Shown: positions 1 to 8,476 of the stretch, piece by piece
How the letters are laid out: every line of letters starts with the position of its first letter
Numbering within the stretch: position 1 is the stretch's first letter
From: an uncultured Prevotella sp.
GTDB taxonomy: Bacteria > Bacteroidota > Bacteroidia > Bacteroidales > Bacteroidaceae
Assembly (NCBI GenBank): GCA_947165435.1
Contig: CAMVAI010000034.1
Span: 1 to 33,116, forward strand
DNA length: 33,116 nucleotides
Reading direction: 5' to 3'
Made by a program: the position numbers and the translations under genes
Notes under the pieces: generated by a model
Seen by the model: only the letters and a program-made list of their open reading frames with translations
What the model was told of the DNA's origin: nothing
The model's database searches: none

Positions 1-63
1 GGAGAGGCCACTAATTTTCGTGGAGCAATGAGTAATTTTCGTGGAGCAATGAGTATTTTTCGT
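1..63 (+). repeat. 21-bp tandem repeat array, left edge (three units)
   Basis: Three consecutive 21-base units lie at 1-21, 22-42 and 43-63. Each starts GGAG and ends TTTTCGT. Unit 1 carries GAGGCCACTAA in the middle, units 2 and 3 carry GCAATGAGTA. A fourth, diverged copy of the first-type unit starts at 64 and merges into the hairpin at 62-99. The array probably continues left of the window. The same unit family occurs at 33029-33116 in the opposite orientation. No protein-coding function is assigned, although 21 is a multiple of three and a short frame runs through it. Confidence 0.9.
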
Positions 64-99
64 GGAGAGGCCACTGGCGGAAACCAGTAGCCTCTCCAC
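62..99. other. 16-bp stem hairpin derived from the 21-bp repeat
   Basis: The left arm 62-77 and right arm 84-99 are reverse complements over 16 bases with one mismatch (c72 opposite a89), closed by the six-base loop CGGAAA. The arms are the GTGGAGAGGCCACTGG face of the 21-bp repeat. A short AAAA run follows but no T-tract, so it is not a classical intrinsic terminator on the + strand. Confidence 0.8.
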
Positions 100-184
100 A
101 AAAGGATTGACCATATAAATGAGGTAAAACACACATTTTGATATCATCAAGAAAAGATTGTATTGAAAAAAGTTGTAAATATTG

Positions 185-215
185 TTGCATAATCATAAAT
201 TATTTGTTACCTTTG
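185..215 (+). promoter_or_regulatory. Bacteroidetes-type promoter of the PAP2 operon
   Basis: TTG at 185-187, 20 bases, then TACCTTTG at 208-215, matching the -33/-7 consensus of the Bacteroidetes primary sigma factor. Transcription should start near 222, giving a leader of about 20 bases before the ATG at 243. Confidence 0.75.
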
Positions 216-242
216 CAGCCAAATGGAAACAAAACTTAACTT

Positions 243-2108
243 ATGATGATGAAATTGAAACACCTGATGGCAGTGCTGGCTGTCCTGTTCGCAACACAGG
301 CCTATGCCAACAACCACCTTGGCGTGGAGCCGCTGAAACTCGACGTGCCCGAGATGAAAGCCGAGCTGGTCAGCCCGGCAGGCCTGTCGCTCATCGCTCC
401 TGTTGACGAGAGCAATGAAGCCTCGGAAACAGCTGAAGCCTCGGCAGTAGTTAACACGGAAGTGAACGCCTGGAAGCCTGACTTCAGCTTCTTCAAGTCG
501 AAGACCAATCCCGGCGTGAAACCCTATAAGTTCATGGACGACATGACGTTCGTCGGAGTGCCCCTCTTTCTGGCCGGAATGGCTATCAAGGGCGACAAGG
601 CCATGTTCCGCGTGAACAACAAGGACGGCAAGCCCAACACCCAGCTGCTGACCGACTTCAAGACCGGCATCGACGACTACACCCAGTTCTTCGGTCCCGC
701 CATGGTGGTGGGCCTGAAGCTTGGCGGAGTCGAGGGCCGTAGCGACTGGCCCCGCCTGTTGGCCAGCTCGCTGATGGGCTATGCCATCATGGCCGGTTTC
801 GTGAACGGCATCAAATATACTGCCAAGGAGATGCGCCCCGACGGCTCGACGGCCAACTCGTGGCCTTCCGGCCATACCGCCACGTCGTTCGTCGGCGCCA
901 CCATCCTGCACAAGGAGTACGGATTGACCCGCTCGCCGTGGTACTCGGTGGCAGGCTATGGTGTGGCAACGGCCACCGGCGTGATGCGTGTGCTGAACAA
1001 CCGCCACTGGATCAGCGACGTGATGTCGGGTGCCGGTATCGGTATCCTCTCTGCCGAGTTGGGCTATGCCCTCTGCGACCTGCTGTTCAAGGGCAAGGGA
1101 CTGCTGCGCAACGACCTGATCATGGACAACGAGAACCCCACCTTCTTCAGTATCGGCATGGGTATCGGCCTGGGTAACAAGAGCATTGACTTCAGCATCA
1201 CCGACCTGCAGAACCCCCTGCGCTTCGACCCCAGCCTCTACGAGGTCGATGGCACCGAGAAGGAAAGCCTTGAGTTCCGCGCCGCCACGGTGGTCGATGC
1301 CGAGGGAGCCTACTTCTTCAACAAGTACATCGGTGTGGGTGGCCGCTTCCGTGTGCGCGCCATGTCGGCCAAGTCGTTCGGACGTTACAACGACATCAAC
1401 TCTTACGACAGCAACGAGGCTTGGGAAACCCTGCTGGGCGGCGTCTATGACAATGCCGACCAGACGCTTGACATGACGGCTGCCAACATCGGCGGCGCTC
1501 CCATCAGCCAGATAGGCGGTGTCGTGCGCAGCGACCACCTGGCCGAGTTTACCGCCAGTGCCGGTCTCTATTTCAACCTGCCCATCAGCAGCCGCTGGTC
1601 TGTAGGCACGAAGCTGCTCATCGGGCGCTCGTTCACCCAGGAGCTTGACATCGACGGCTATGCACAGGGCCATGTCAAGGACATCGACTACGACCTGTGG
1701 GTTAAGAACGGAGACATCTTTCGCGACCCCACCACCGGCGAGCCCTATTTCTCGTTGCAGGCTCCTACCAACACCTCCGACAACGCCACGTACAACGTGG
1801 AGTGGGACTACTTGACGCTGGGCGCCAAGAGCTCTACGTCGTTCGGCACCGGCCTGTCGGTCACCTACCGCTATAAGAGCAATTTCTCGTGGCGACTGTA
1901 TTGCGACTACGATTACACCAAGAAGGAGTTCACGCTGACCTATGACCCCTATTACTTCATACGCAGCGCCCTTACCCCCAATGCCTACAACCTCGTCGCC
2001 AACAGCGTGGTGTCGCCCTATTATGCCGCACTCGAACCGATGGTGTACAAGAAGGACAAAAAGATGAATTTCTTTACGCTGGGTCTCTCGTTCCTGGTCA
2101 ATCTGTAA
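243..2108 (+). CDS. PAP2-family phosphatase with C-terminal outer-membrane-barrel-like region
   Basis: This 621-residue protein begins with a signal peptide (about residues 1-22, ending AYA). The PAP2 acid-phosphatase triad is complete: K191-x6-R198-P199, P208-S-G-H211, and R249-x5-H255-x3-D259. PAP2 enzymes remove phosphate from lipids (lipid A, undecaprenyl-PP, phosphatidate) or soluble esters on the periplasmic side. From about residue 290 to the end the sequence changes to alternating aromatic/polar strands with turns, resembling an outer-membrane beta-barrel and ending FLVNL. Three ATGs (243, 246, 249) lie in tandem; the first is used here. The stop overlaps the next start by one base (TAATG), so the two are translationally coupled. 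Substrate cannot be read from the sequence; lipid A phosphatases exist in Bacteroidales, so that is one possibility. Confidence 0.85.
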   Translation: MMMKLKHLMAVLAVLFATQAYANNHLGVEPLKLDVPEMKAELVSPAGLSLIAPVDESNEASETAEASAVVNTEVNAWKPDFSFFKSKTNPGVKPYKFMDDMTFVGVPLFLAGMAIKGDKAMFRVNNKDGKPNTQLLTDFKTGIDDYTQFFGPAMVVGLKLGGVEGRSDWPRLLASSLMGYAIMAGFVNGIKYTAKEMRPDGSTANSWPSGHTATSFVGATILHKEYGLTRSPWYSVAGYGVATATGVMRVLNNRHWISDVMSGAGIGILSAELGYALCDLLFKGKGLLRNDLIMDNENPTFFSIGMGIGLGNKSIDFSITDLQNPLRFDPSLYEVDGTEKESLEFRAATVVDAEGAYFFNKYIGVGGRFRVRAMSAKSFGRYNDINSYDSNEAWETLLGGVYDNADQTLDMTAANIGGAPISQIGGVVRSDHLAEFTASAGLYFNLPISSRWSVGTKLLIGRSFTQELDIDGYAQGHVKDIDYDLWVKNGDIFRDPTTGEPYFSLQAPTNTSDNATYNVEWDYLTLGAKSSTSFGTGLSVTYRYKSNFSWRLYCDYDYTKKEFTLTYDPYYFIRSALTPNAYNLVANSVVSPYYAALEPMVYKKDKKMNFFTLGLSFLVNL

Positions 2109-2410
2109 TGCGTACCTTATTATATATACCCCTCTTGCTTGTCACCGCATGCCTCATGGGCTGCGGTGACAAGTATGCAAAAGAGAAAGACGCCCTGCGC
2201 CGGCAGATACGCACCGAGTTCTACGAGCAGGAGCTGCAGAAGGTCTCTGCCGAACTGGCCCGTACCGACAGTCTGCTGACGGTGGCGCGTGCCGACTCCG
2301 ACTCGCTGAATGTCGAGAAGCGAATATATCTTGACTCGCTGGAACTTGCGTGCGACGTGCAGGGTGCCATGATACGCTACATCCACCGCAAGCAGCAAGA
2401 AATAGAATGA
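2108..2410 (+). CDS. small coiled-coil lipoprotein
   Basis: A 100-residue protein with a lipoprotein signal: hydrophobic residues 4-14, then LMGC with C19 as the likely lipidated residue (C15 in VTAC is an alternative). The mature part is strongly charged and heptad-like (about residues 28-95: repeated Leu spaced by Glu, Arg and Asp), so it is predicted to form one long coiled coil anchored to a membrane. The start overlaps the stop of the PAP2 gene, which implies co-expression and perhaps a physical partnership. I do not recognise a named family. A structural or tethering role is a guess from shape only. Confidence 0.75.
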   Translation: MRTLLYIPLLLVTACLMGCGDKYAKEKDALRRQIRTEFYEQELQKVSAELARTDSLLTVARADSDSLNVEKRIYLDSLELACDVQGAMIRYIHRKQQEIE

Positions 2411-2468
2411 GCCAAGTCTCCACAAGACAAAACGAACAAAACAGACACTATGATAATCCTAAAACAAA

Positions 2469-3803
2469 ATGATAAAACCGATGAAAAGCTTTAGCTTATC
2501 TGTCGGCATCCTTATGGGTGCCGTTGTGCTTTTAACCTCCTGCGAGAAAGAACTGATACAGGAAAACGCTTCAGCTGCCGGTGAGCAGCAGTCCATGACC
2601 ATCCTGACCCGAGGTACCGGCAGCGACGCGAAGATCAGCTATCCGGTAAACATGTATGTCATGAACAGCAGTGGTGCTTGTGTGAAGAAAGAAACCCTGA
2701 CCGAGGGCAATGCGCTGTCGCTGTCGCTACCCGTAGCCACTTATCAGGTGTATGCCGTGGCGGGGGCTGCTGAGTGGGATTACGACCTGCCCACGGTGGC
2801 TACGGCGCGTGCCGACTATGCCATTGCCCTGAAAGACGGTGCCGTGCATGCCGACCTGATGACGGCAGGCAGTGCCTTCGAAGTGAGCAAAGACGGCGCC
2901 AACACGCTGACGCTCGACCTGCAGCGCAAGGTGATGCTGATACAGAACGTCACCATCAACGACGTGCCGGCCACGGTGGATGCCGTCACCGTAGGCATGT
3001 CGCCCATCTATACCGACTTGCTGCTGGATGGCAGCTATGCCGCCAGTACCGAGACACAGACCCTGCAGCTGACCAGGCAGAGCGACGGCACCACATGGAA
3101 GAACGCCACGGAGCAATACGCCCTGCCTGCACAGGGCACCCCCAAGCTCACCATCCGCATGACGACCGGCAGCGACAGCAAGACTTATAGCTATACCAGT
3201 CCGACACCCTTGCAGGCCAACAGCAAGGTGAGCATCACGGGATCCTATACCGAGAACCAGGGGCTGGAGATTTCCGGCACGGTGAATGGTGCAGAATGGG
3301 GCGACCCCACCGACATCACGTTCAACTTCGACGACTCGAACATCGAGACGGGCGGTGGCTCCGGCGATGACACTCAGGACGGCACGGCTCCGAGTGCCGA
3401 GACGTGGTATCGCAACTGCTATGTGCTCACCACTGCCGATGACGGCGACTATACCGTGGTGACGCTGATGCACAAGGATGCACAGGCCATTGACTGCTCC
3501 AGCATGACAGCAGCACAGATAGAGACTGCTGTAGCAGAGGCCCTTCCGTCTTTCGACATGGATGGTATCACGGGATGGCGGCTGCCAACCAAGGCAGAAG
3601 CGGGTGCTGTTGATGGTGCTGCCAGAGTAAATTTCAATAAAGGTGTGGAGAGCGCCGGTGGTACTGTTTTCAATTCGGCCGATTCATATTTAGGCAAGGA
3701 TGATGACGGCAGTTTCTTTGGATTCACGATCAGCCAGATTTCAACAAGCTATACGGGAGCCGAATTCATCCGTCCCGTCACCACGCTCCGTTTCCGGAAA
3801 TAG
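2469..3803 (+). CDS. fimbrillin/Mfa2-like surface lipoprotein
   Basis: A 444-residue lipoprotein: signal with lipobox LTSC (C25) followed by EKE. Shortly after comes ILTRGTG and a long beta-rich stretch (about 45-290), a pattern common to Bacteroidales fimbrillin (FimA/Mfa1) and FimB/Mfa2-type anchor proteins. A Gly/Asp-rich linker (about 295-310) leads to a C-terminal domain with GWRLPTKAEA near residue 370, reminiscent of the DUF1566/FISUMP motif, ending in a Phe/Arg strand. These proteins are usually exported as lipoproteins and displayed on the surface; whether this one is a pilin, an anchor or another surface protein cannot be decided. It starts 58 bases after the coiled-coil lipoprotein with no clear promoter between, so it is probably co-transcribed. 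Starts at 2469 or 2481 are both possible. Confidence 0.65.
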   Translation: MIKPMKSFSLSVGILMGAVVLLTSCEKELIQENASAAGEQQSMTILTRGTGSDAKISYPVNMYVMNSSGACVKKETLTEGNALSLSLPVATYQVYAVAGAAEWDYDLPTVATARADYAIALKDGAVHADLMTAGSAFEVSKDGANTLTLDLQRKVMLIQNVTINDVPATVDAVTVGMSPIYTDLLLDGSYAASTETQTLQLTRQSDGTTWKNATEQYALPAQGTPKLTIRMTTGSDSKTYSYTSPTPLQANSKVSITGSYTENQGLEISGTVNGAEWGDPTDITFNFDDSNIETGGGSGDDTQDGTAPSAETWYRNCYVLTTADDGDYTVVTLMHKDAQAIDCSSMTAAQIETAVAEALPSFDMDGITGWRLPTKAEAGAVDGAARVNFNKGVESAGGTVFNSADSYLGKDDDGSFFGFTISQISTSYTGAEFIRPVTTLRFRK

Positions 3804-3833
3804 TCTCGCCGTCGTTGTAAGCCGCATCAATGG

Positions 3834-4814
3834 CTAATCACTGACGACGATACTTCTGAACCAGTCCTTCAGCCATCCTTTGTATTGGTTTTGCGAGTCG
3901 GCCACCAACAGCAGCAGCCGACGCCCGTCAGCCAGTGGCGGCCCGCAGCAGATGCCCTCGTAGTTGGCGAAGCTGCGGGCTGTCACATTGATACGTGTGC
4001 GGAACTCGGTCAGCAGCTGCTTCTCCAGCACTTCGCCGGGCTGGTGGAGTGGGGGATTCACCACATATAGCTTCACGTGTACAAACGAGCCGATGTGCTT
4101 TGCCGTGTGGCGCACCTCACGCTCCATGACGACGAGCCGCCCGTCGCCCAAGGCCGCCATGCCGCTGACGCCTAACAGGCTGTTGCCCTTCTCGCCCTGC
4201 ACGTCCGACGAGTCCGTCACATACCAGTATTGCTCCTTGGGCTGTAGGTCGTCGCCGAAGCTCTGCAGTCGCAGCCGGTTCGCCGTCTTGTTCTTGATGC
4301 CGGGCTGTTTGCCGTCGGCGCGTAGTGTCTGTTCTGTCGTGGTCCAGAAACGGTGGGTCTCAGCACAGTAGGTCAGTGCCTCGAAGCCGCTGTTGCTATA
4401 CGCCGTGCGGAATACGTCGGGTATTTGCAGCTTGCGGCCCGTCAGTGTGCCGTCCATGCCATACTCCACAATCTCACCGTCCTGCTCGCTGCTAATAAAC
4501 AAGGTGTTTGTCTGTGGCACGTAGCAGATGCCCTCCTCGTCGCGGTTCGGCAGTCCGGCGGTCACGAACGAGTCGGCACGCACCTCCATGATGTCGCCCG
4601 TGAGGGAGTCGGTACGGATGGTCATCAGGTGGAATCCCGCTGTTGCCGACTTGTCGTTCACTACGGCATAGCGCGATCCGCCCAGCCACGCAATGCCGCT
4701 GTAGTTGCCGGCGGGTACCGTCTCGGCGAAGTGCCGCTGCTTGTTCACCACGGCCTGTTGGGCCATGGCCTGTGCGGCAGCAAACAGCAGTATGATGAGT
4801 AGTCTTGCTTTCAT
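3834..4814 (-). CDS. secreted esterase-like/phytase-like beta-propeller protein
   Basis: A 326-residue protein with a clear signal peptide (MKARLLIILLFAAAQAMA, cleaved before Q). The mature part matches the family annotated as esterase-like activity of phytase (PF13449): repeated propeller-type blades with SGIAWLGG near 40, RDEEGICYV near 90, NSGFEALTY near 140 and FANYEGICCG near 287. The last motif is typical of the closing blade, with the E-G pair recurring in several blades. Members are periplasmic or extracellular; their substrates are poorly defined and the phytase name should not be taken as proven. It is convergent with the fimbrillin-like gene (30-base gap) and divergent from the HD gene. 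Only a -7 box is evident upstream. Confidence 0.8.
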   Translation of the reverse strand: MKARLLIILLFAAAQAMAQQAVVNKQRHFAETVPAGNYSGIAWLGGSRYAVVNDKSATAGFHLMTIRTDSLTGDIMEVRADSFVTAGLPNRDEEGICYVPQTNTLFISSEQDGEIVEYGMDGTLTGRKLQIPDVFRTAYSNSGFEALTYCAETHRFWTTTEQTLRADGKQPGIKNKTANRLRLQSFGDDLQPKEQYWYVTDSSDVQGEKGNSLLGVSGMAALGDGRLVVMEREVRHTAKHIGSFVHVKLYVVNPPLHQPGEVLEKQLLTEFRTRINVTARSFANYEGICCGPPLADGRRLLLLVADSQNQYKGWLKDWFRSIVVSD

Positions 4815-4843
4815 GTGTACACTCTTTTGTAGCCTATAATGTG

Positions 4844-4851
4844 CAAAAATA
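4844..4851 (-). promoter_or_regulatory. -7 element for the phytase-like gene
   Basis: On the minus strand the octamer reads TATTTTTG, matching TAnnTTTG, 29 bases before the ATG at 4814. No good TTG is present about 20 bases upstream, so the promoter is only half supported. Confidence 0.45.
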
Positions 4852-4895
4852 CTAAATATTTCCCAACAGCCGACGCTTTTTATCTACTTTTTTAC

Positions 4896-4903
4896 TAATT
4901 TTG
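4896..4903 (+). promoter_or_regulatory. -7 element abutting the HD gene start (leaderless candidate)
   Basis: TAATTTTG at 4896-4903 ends only 5 bases before the ATG at 4909. Since initiation normally falls a few bases after this element, the mRNA probably starts at or within a base or two of the ATG. The -33 box is not recognisable. Confidence 0.55.
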
Positions 4904-4908
4904 CACCC

Positions 4909-5445
4909 ATGGACTATTTATCAGTTATAGAAAGATACTATCCTGACGACGACGAGCTGCGTCGCCTGCTGCTGTTGCACAGCCGACAGGTGGCCGACCG
5001 CTGCTTAGAGATAGCCAAGCGACACAGGGAACTGCCCGTCGATGTGCAGTTCCTCGAAGAGGCTGCCATGCTGCACGACATCGGCATCCGCGAGTGTAAC
5101 GCCCCGTCGATATGCTGCCGTGGCACCGAGCCGTATATCCGCCACGGGCTGATAGGCGGCGAAATGCTGCGCCGCGAGGGACTGCCCCGCCACGCCCGTG
5201 TCTGCGAGCGCCATACGGGCACCGGCTTGACGCGCCAGCAGATAGAGTGCCAGCAGCTGCCCCTGCCTGCGGAGGACTTCGTGCCCGAGACGTTGGAAGA
5301 GCAGATCGTATGCTATGCCGACAAGTTCTACTCGAAATCGTCGCCCGACCGCGTGCGTACCGTTTTGGAGGCTGCCAAGAGCCTGGAGAAGTTCGGCCAC
5401 GAGGGCGTAGATAAGTTTTTGGCATGGGCAAAATGCTTTGAATAG
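4909..5445 (+). CDS. HD-domain phosphohydrolase
   Basis: A 178-residue soluble protein consisting of one HD domain. Metal ligands are visible: H24 in LLLHSRQ, the H56-D57 pair in MLHDIGI, H79 in YIRHG, and a later H in CERHTGTG. The family hydrolyses phosphate esters of nucleotides or related compounds in the cytoplasm; the substrate here is unknown. The protein is short and has no added regulatory (PAS, GAF, response-regulator) domain, and the GYP signature of cyclic-di-GMP phosphodiesterases is absent, so a nucleotide phosphatase is more likely. It is followed 77 bases later by lptD, which has its own promoter. Confidence 0.8.
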   Translation: MDYLSVIERYYPDDDELRRLLLLHSRQVADRCLEIAKRHRELPVDVQFLEEAAMLHDIGIRECNAPSICCRGTEPYIRHGLIGGEMLRREGLPRHARVCERHTGTGLTRQQIECQQLPLPAEDFVPETLEEQIVCYADKFYSKSSPDRVRTVLEAAKSLEKFGHEGVDKFLAWAKCFE

Positions 5446-5509
5446 TTAAAAAACACCAAGCCGAACGGCATTTCTCATTTCTCGGTGGCTATATTTCACA
5501 TAAAAAGCG

Positions 5510-5517
5510 TATCTTTG
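5510..5517 (+). promoter_or_regulatory. -7 element abutting the lptD GTG start (leaderless candidate)
   Basis: TATCTTTG at 5510-5517 ends 5 bases before the GTG at 5523. This positions transcription start at or next to the start codon. A matching -33 TTG at the usual 20-base distance is not seen. Confidence 0.55.
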
Positions 5518-5522
5518 CAGCC

Positions 5523-8474
5523 GTGAGAAGAAAAACGCTCATATTCCTGCTGCTTTTTGTCATGATGTTTGTCATGGCAGAAGTGCCTTTTGCGCTCTTT
5601 TCGCCCCGCCATGACGCGGGGGCTGAGGCCGACACGACGGCACGGCAGACCGACACCGTTGCGAAGGCGCTGCTGCGGAAAGCCATCGACACCACGCGCA
5701 GCAGCCTTGTGGCCGACAGTACACGGCTGACGGGAGACTCGGCCCTGCTGGCTGCTGCCGACAGCGCCCTGGCACAGCTTCCCGACAGCGCCCTGGCACA
5801 GCTTCCCGACACCGCCCGCATGGACTCGCTGCAGAAGGCCATCTGGATGCACAACAAGGCCATCGATGACTCGCTGCGTGCCGACTCCATCAACCGCGAG
5901 CGCAAGAACGGTATCGATGCCCCCGTGGCCTATACGGCAGCCGACTCGATGACCTACGAGGGAGCCACCGGACTGGCCCGCCTCTTCGGCAAGGCCAACG
6001 TGAAGTATCAGGACATGGACCTGAACAGCGACCAGATATACATGAAGTTCGACTCCAGTCTGGTGCATGCCACGGGTTCGGTCGATTCTGCCGGTGTAAA
6101 GTTTGGCACACCCGTGTTCAAGATGGGCAGCAACACCTACGAGACCGACACGATGGCCTTCAACTTCAAAACGAAGAAAGGCATCATCAGCAATGCCTAC
6201 ACCCAGCAGGACGACGGCTTCATGACCTCTGAGTTGTCGAAGCGCAACAGCAATGGCGAGATGTACCTCTACCACGGCCGCTACACCACCTGCGACCAGC
6301 CGCATCCTGACTTTTATTTCGCCATGTCGCGAGCCAAGGTGCGCCCCGGCAAGGACGTGGTGTTCGGACCTACCTATCTCGTGGTGGCCGACGTGCCGCT
6401 GCCCTTTGCCATTCCCTATGGCTTCTTCCCCTTCACCAAGAGCTATTCTTCGGGATTCATCATGCCCACCTACGGCGACGAGTTCTCGCGCGGCTTCTAC
6501 CTGCGCGACGGCGGCTATTACTTTGCCGTGAACGACAAGATGGACCTCAAGCTGCTGGGCGAAATCTATACCAAGGGCTCGTGGGGCATCTCGGCAGCCT
6601 CCAACTACCGCAAGCGCTACAAGTTCAACGGCTCGGTGTACGTCAGTTTCCAGAATACCGTCGATGGCGAGAAGAATATGCCCGACTACCAGAAGACCAC
6701 CAGTTTCAAGGTGCAGTGGAGCCACCGTCAGGACGCCAAGTCCAACCCCTACAGCTCGCTGTCGGCCAGTGTCAACTTTGCCACCACGAGCTACGAGCAG
6801 AACAACCTCACGTCGATGTACAACCCACAGCTGCGCACCCAATCGACGCGTACCAGCTCCGTGTCGTGGAGCACCGGCTTCTCCAGCATTGGCATGACGC
6901 TGAGCAGCACCATGAACCTGGAGCAGAACATGCGCGACTCCAGCATCACCGTGCGCTTCCCCGACCTGAACATCAGCATCTCGCGCTTCTATCCCTTCAA
7001 GCGCAAGCACATGGTGGGCAAGGAGCGGTGGTACGAGAAGATCTCCATGAGCTATACCGGCAACGTCACCAACTCCATCACTACCAAGGAGGACCAGATC
7101 ATGAAGTCGAGCCTGACGCGCGACTGGCGCAACGGCATCCAGCATGTCATACCCATCAGCGGCAACTTCACGCTCTTCGGGTTCCTGAACATCAACCCGA
7201 CATTCAATTTCACCGACCGCATGTACTTCCAGCGGCAGGAGCGCTCGTGGGATATTGCCAACCAGAAGGAGCGCGTAGATACGGTGAACGGATTCTACAA
7301 CGTCTATAACTGGAACTTCAGCGTGTCGGCCACCACCAAGCTCTACGGATTCTTCGTGCCCAACAAGAAGATTTTCGGCGACAAGATACAGGCCATACGC
7401 CACGTCCTCACGCCTACCGTCTCGTTCAACTATGCCCCCGACTTCAGCGTATCGCGCTACGGCTACTGGGACACGTACCAGAAGACCGATGCCAACGGCA
7501 ATGTGACGATGGTGCAGTACAACCGCTACCAGAACGGCGTCTATGGCAGTCCCGGTACGGGCAAGACGGGCAGCATATCGTTAGACCTGTCGAACAATAT
7601 CGAGATGAAAGTCAGGAGCGACGACGACTCGACGGGCTTCAAGAAAATCAGCATCATCGACGAACTGGGAGCCTCGATGTCGTATAACATGGCGGCCAAG
7701 GAGCGTCCGTGGAGCGACCTCTCTATGCGCCTGCGCTTGCGGCTCACCAAGAGCTATACGTTCAACCTGAATGCCGTCTTTGCCACCTACGCCTACGAGG
7801 CCGACTCGGTGGGCGCGCGCCCGTACATCGGCAACCGCACGGAGTATAGCTACGGACGCTTCGGCCGCTTCCAGGGCATGTCGCAGAACCTCTCCTACAC
7901 GCTCGACAACAAGAAGCTGCTCAACTTCATCAAGCGGCTGCGCGGCGAGAAGGTCGATAAGGACAAGGACAAAGACCGGAAGGGAAAAGACCAGTATGAC
8001 ACCGGCGTCGACTCGAACCTCGACAACGAGATGGAGGCCGGCAAGCACGGGGCCCGCAAGGACAACGAGATGGCCGAGACCGACGAGGACGGATACATGA
8101 AGTTCTCCATACCCTGGTCGCTCAGCATCGGCTATGGTATCACCATGCGTGAGAATACCAGCGGCGACTTCAACTACGACCGCATGCGCTATCCGTATAA
8201 GTTTACGCAGAACCTGAACTTCAGCGGCAATATCCGCATAGCCGACGGATGGAACATCACCTTCTCCAGCGGCTACGACTTCGAGAGCCACAAGCTGTCG
8301 ATGACCACCGCCTCGCTGTCGCGCGACCTGCACTGCTTCAACATGTCGGCCTCGGTGGTGCTCACGCCCTATACCAGCTATAACTTCACCTTCCGATGCA
8401 ATGCCGCCACGCTCACCGATGCCTTGAAGTACGACAAACGCTCGTCCTACTCCAATGCCGTGCAGTGGTACTGA
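5523..8474 (+). CDS. lptD: LPS-assembly outer-membrane protein LptD
   Basis: A 983-residue protein. LptD with LptE inserts lipopolysaccharide into the outer leaflet of the outer membrane. The N-terminus (RRKTLIFLLLFVMMFVMA) is a signal sequence. A low-complexity Asp/Ala/Ser segment (about 30-130) includes a perfect 24-base tandem duplication encoding DSALAQLP twice (5760-5783 and 5784-5807). An OstA-type beta-jellyroll follows (about 140-290: ADSMTYEG, KYQDMDLNSDQIY), then the long beta-barrel with PFAIPYGFFPF near 300 typical of Bacteroidetes LptD. A charged Lys/Asp/Glu insertion (about 805-855) probably forms a loop. The GTG start is chosen because it gives the basic n-region of the signal peptide; the next ATG (5562) would remove it. 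LptE is encoded at 24288-24806. Confidence 0.87.
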   Translation: MRRKTLIFLLLFVMMFVMAEVPFALFSPRHDAGAEADTTARQTDTVAKALLRKAIDTTRSSLVADSTRLTGDSALLAAADSALAQLPDSALAQLPDTARMDSLQKAIWMHNKAIDDSLRADSINRERKNGIDAPVAYTAADSMTYEGATGLARLFGKANVKYQDMDLNSDQIYMKFDSSLVHATGSVDSAGVKFGTPVFKMGSNTYETDTMAFNFKTKKGIISNAYTQQDDGFMTSELSKRNSNGEMYLYHGRYTTCDQPHPDFYFAMSRAKVRPGKDVVFGPTYLVVADVPLPFAIPYGFFPFTKSYSSGFIMPTYGDEFSRGFYLRDGGYYFAVNDKMDLKLLGEIYTKGSWGISAASNYRKRYKFNGSVYVSFQNTVDGEKNMPDYQKTTSFKVQWSHRQDAKSNPYSSLSASVNFATTSYEQNNLTSMYNPQLRTQSTRTSSVSWSTGFSSIGMTLSSTMNLEQNMRDSSITVRFPDLNISISRFYPFKRKHMVGKERWYEKISMSYTGNVTNSITTKEDQIMKSSLTRDWRNGIQHVIPISGNFTLFGFLNINPTFNFTDRMYFQRQERSWDIANQKERVDTVNGFYNVYNWNFSVSATTKLYGFFVPNKKIFGDKIQAIRHVLTPTVSFNYAPDFSVSRYGYWDTYQKTDANGNVTMVQYNRYQNGVYGSPGTGKTGSISLDLSNNIEMKVRSDDDSTGFKKISIIDELGASMSYNMAAKERPWSDLSMRLRLRLTKSYTFNLNAVFATYAYEADSVGARPYIGNRTEYSYGRFGRFQGMSQNLSYTLDNKKLLNFIKRLRGEKVDKDKDKDRKGKDQYDTGVDSNLDNEMEAGKHGARKDNEMAETDEDGYMKFSIPWSLSIGYGITMRENTSGDFNYDRMRYPYKFTQNLNFSGNIRIADGWNITFSSGYDFESHKLSMTTASLSRDLHCFNMSASVVLTPYTSYNFTFRCNAATLTDALKYDKRSSYSNAVQWY
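5760..5807 (+). repeat. perfect 24-bp tandem duplication inside lptD
   Basis: Two identical 24-base units, 5760-5783 and 5784-5807, keep the frame and encode the octapeptide DSALAQLP twice, followed by a partial third (DTA). It lies in the low-complexity region between signal peptide and jellyroll and is a likely site of length variation between strains. Confidence 0.9.
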
Positions 8475-8476
8475 TG

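Noticed and set aside
11..196. Short minus-strand frame through the left 21-bp array
   Set aside because: Open only because the repeat length is a multiple of three; no start signal and a repetitive seven-residue product.
207..1673. Long minus-strand reading frame (488 codons) opposite the PAP2 gene
   Set aside because: It mirrors the codon pattern of the + strand gene, which has intact PAP2 motifs and a promoter; the antisense product has no recognisable motif.
5446..5509. Possible regulatory hairpin GCCGAACGGC before lptD
   Set aside because: Too short and not followed by a T-tract; likely chance.
5496..7403. Minus-strand frame of 635 codons opposite lptD
   Set aside because: His/Val/Gly-rich composition typical of the antisense of a GC-rich gene; no motifs, and lptD is clear on the other strand.
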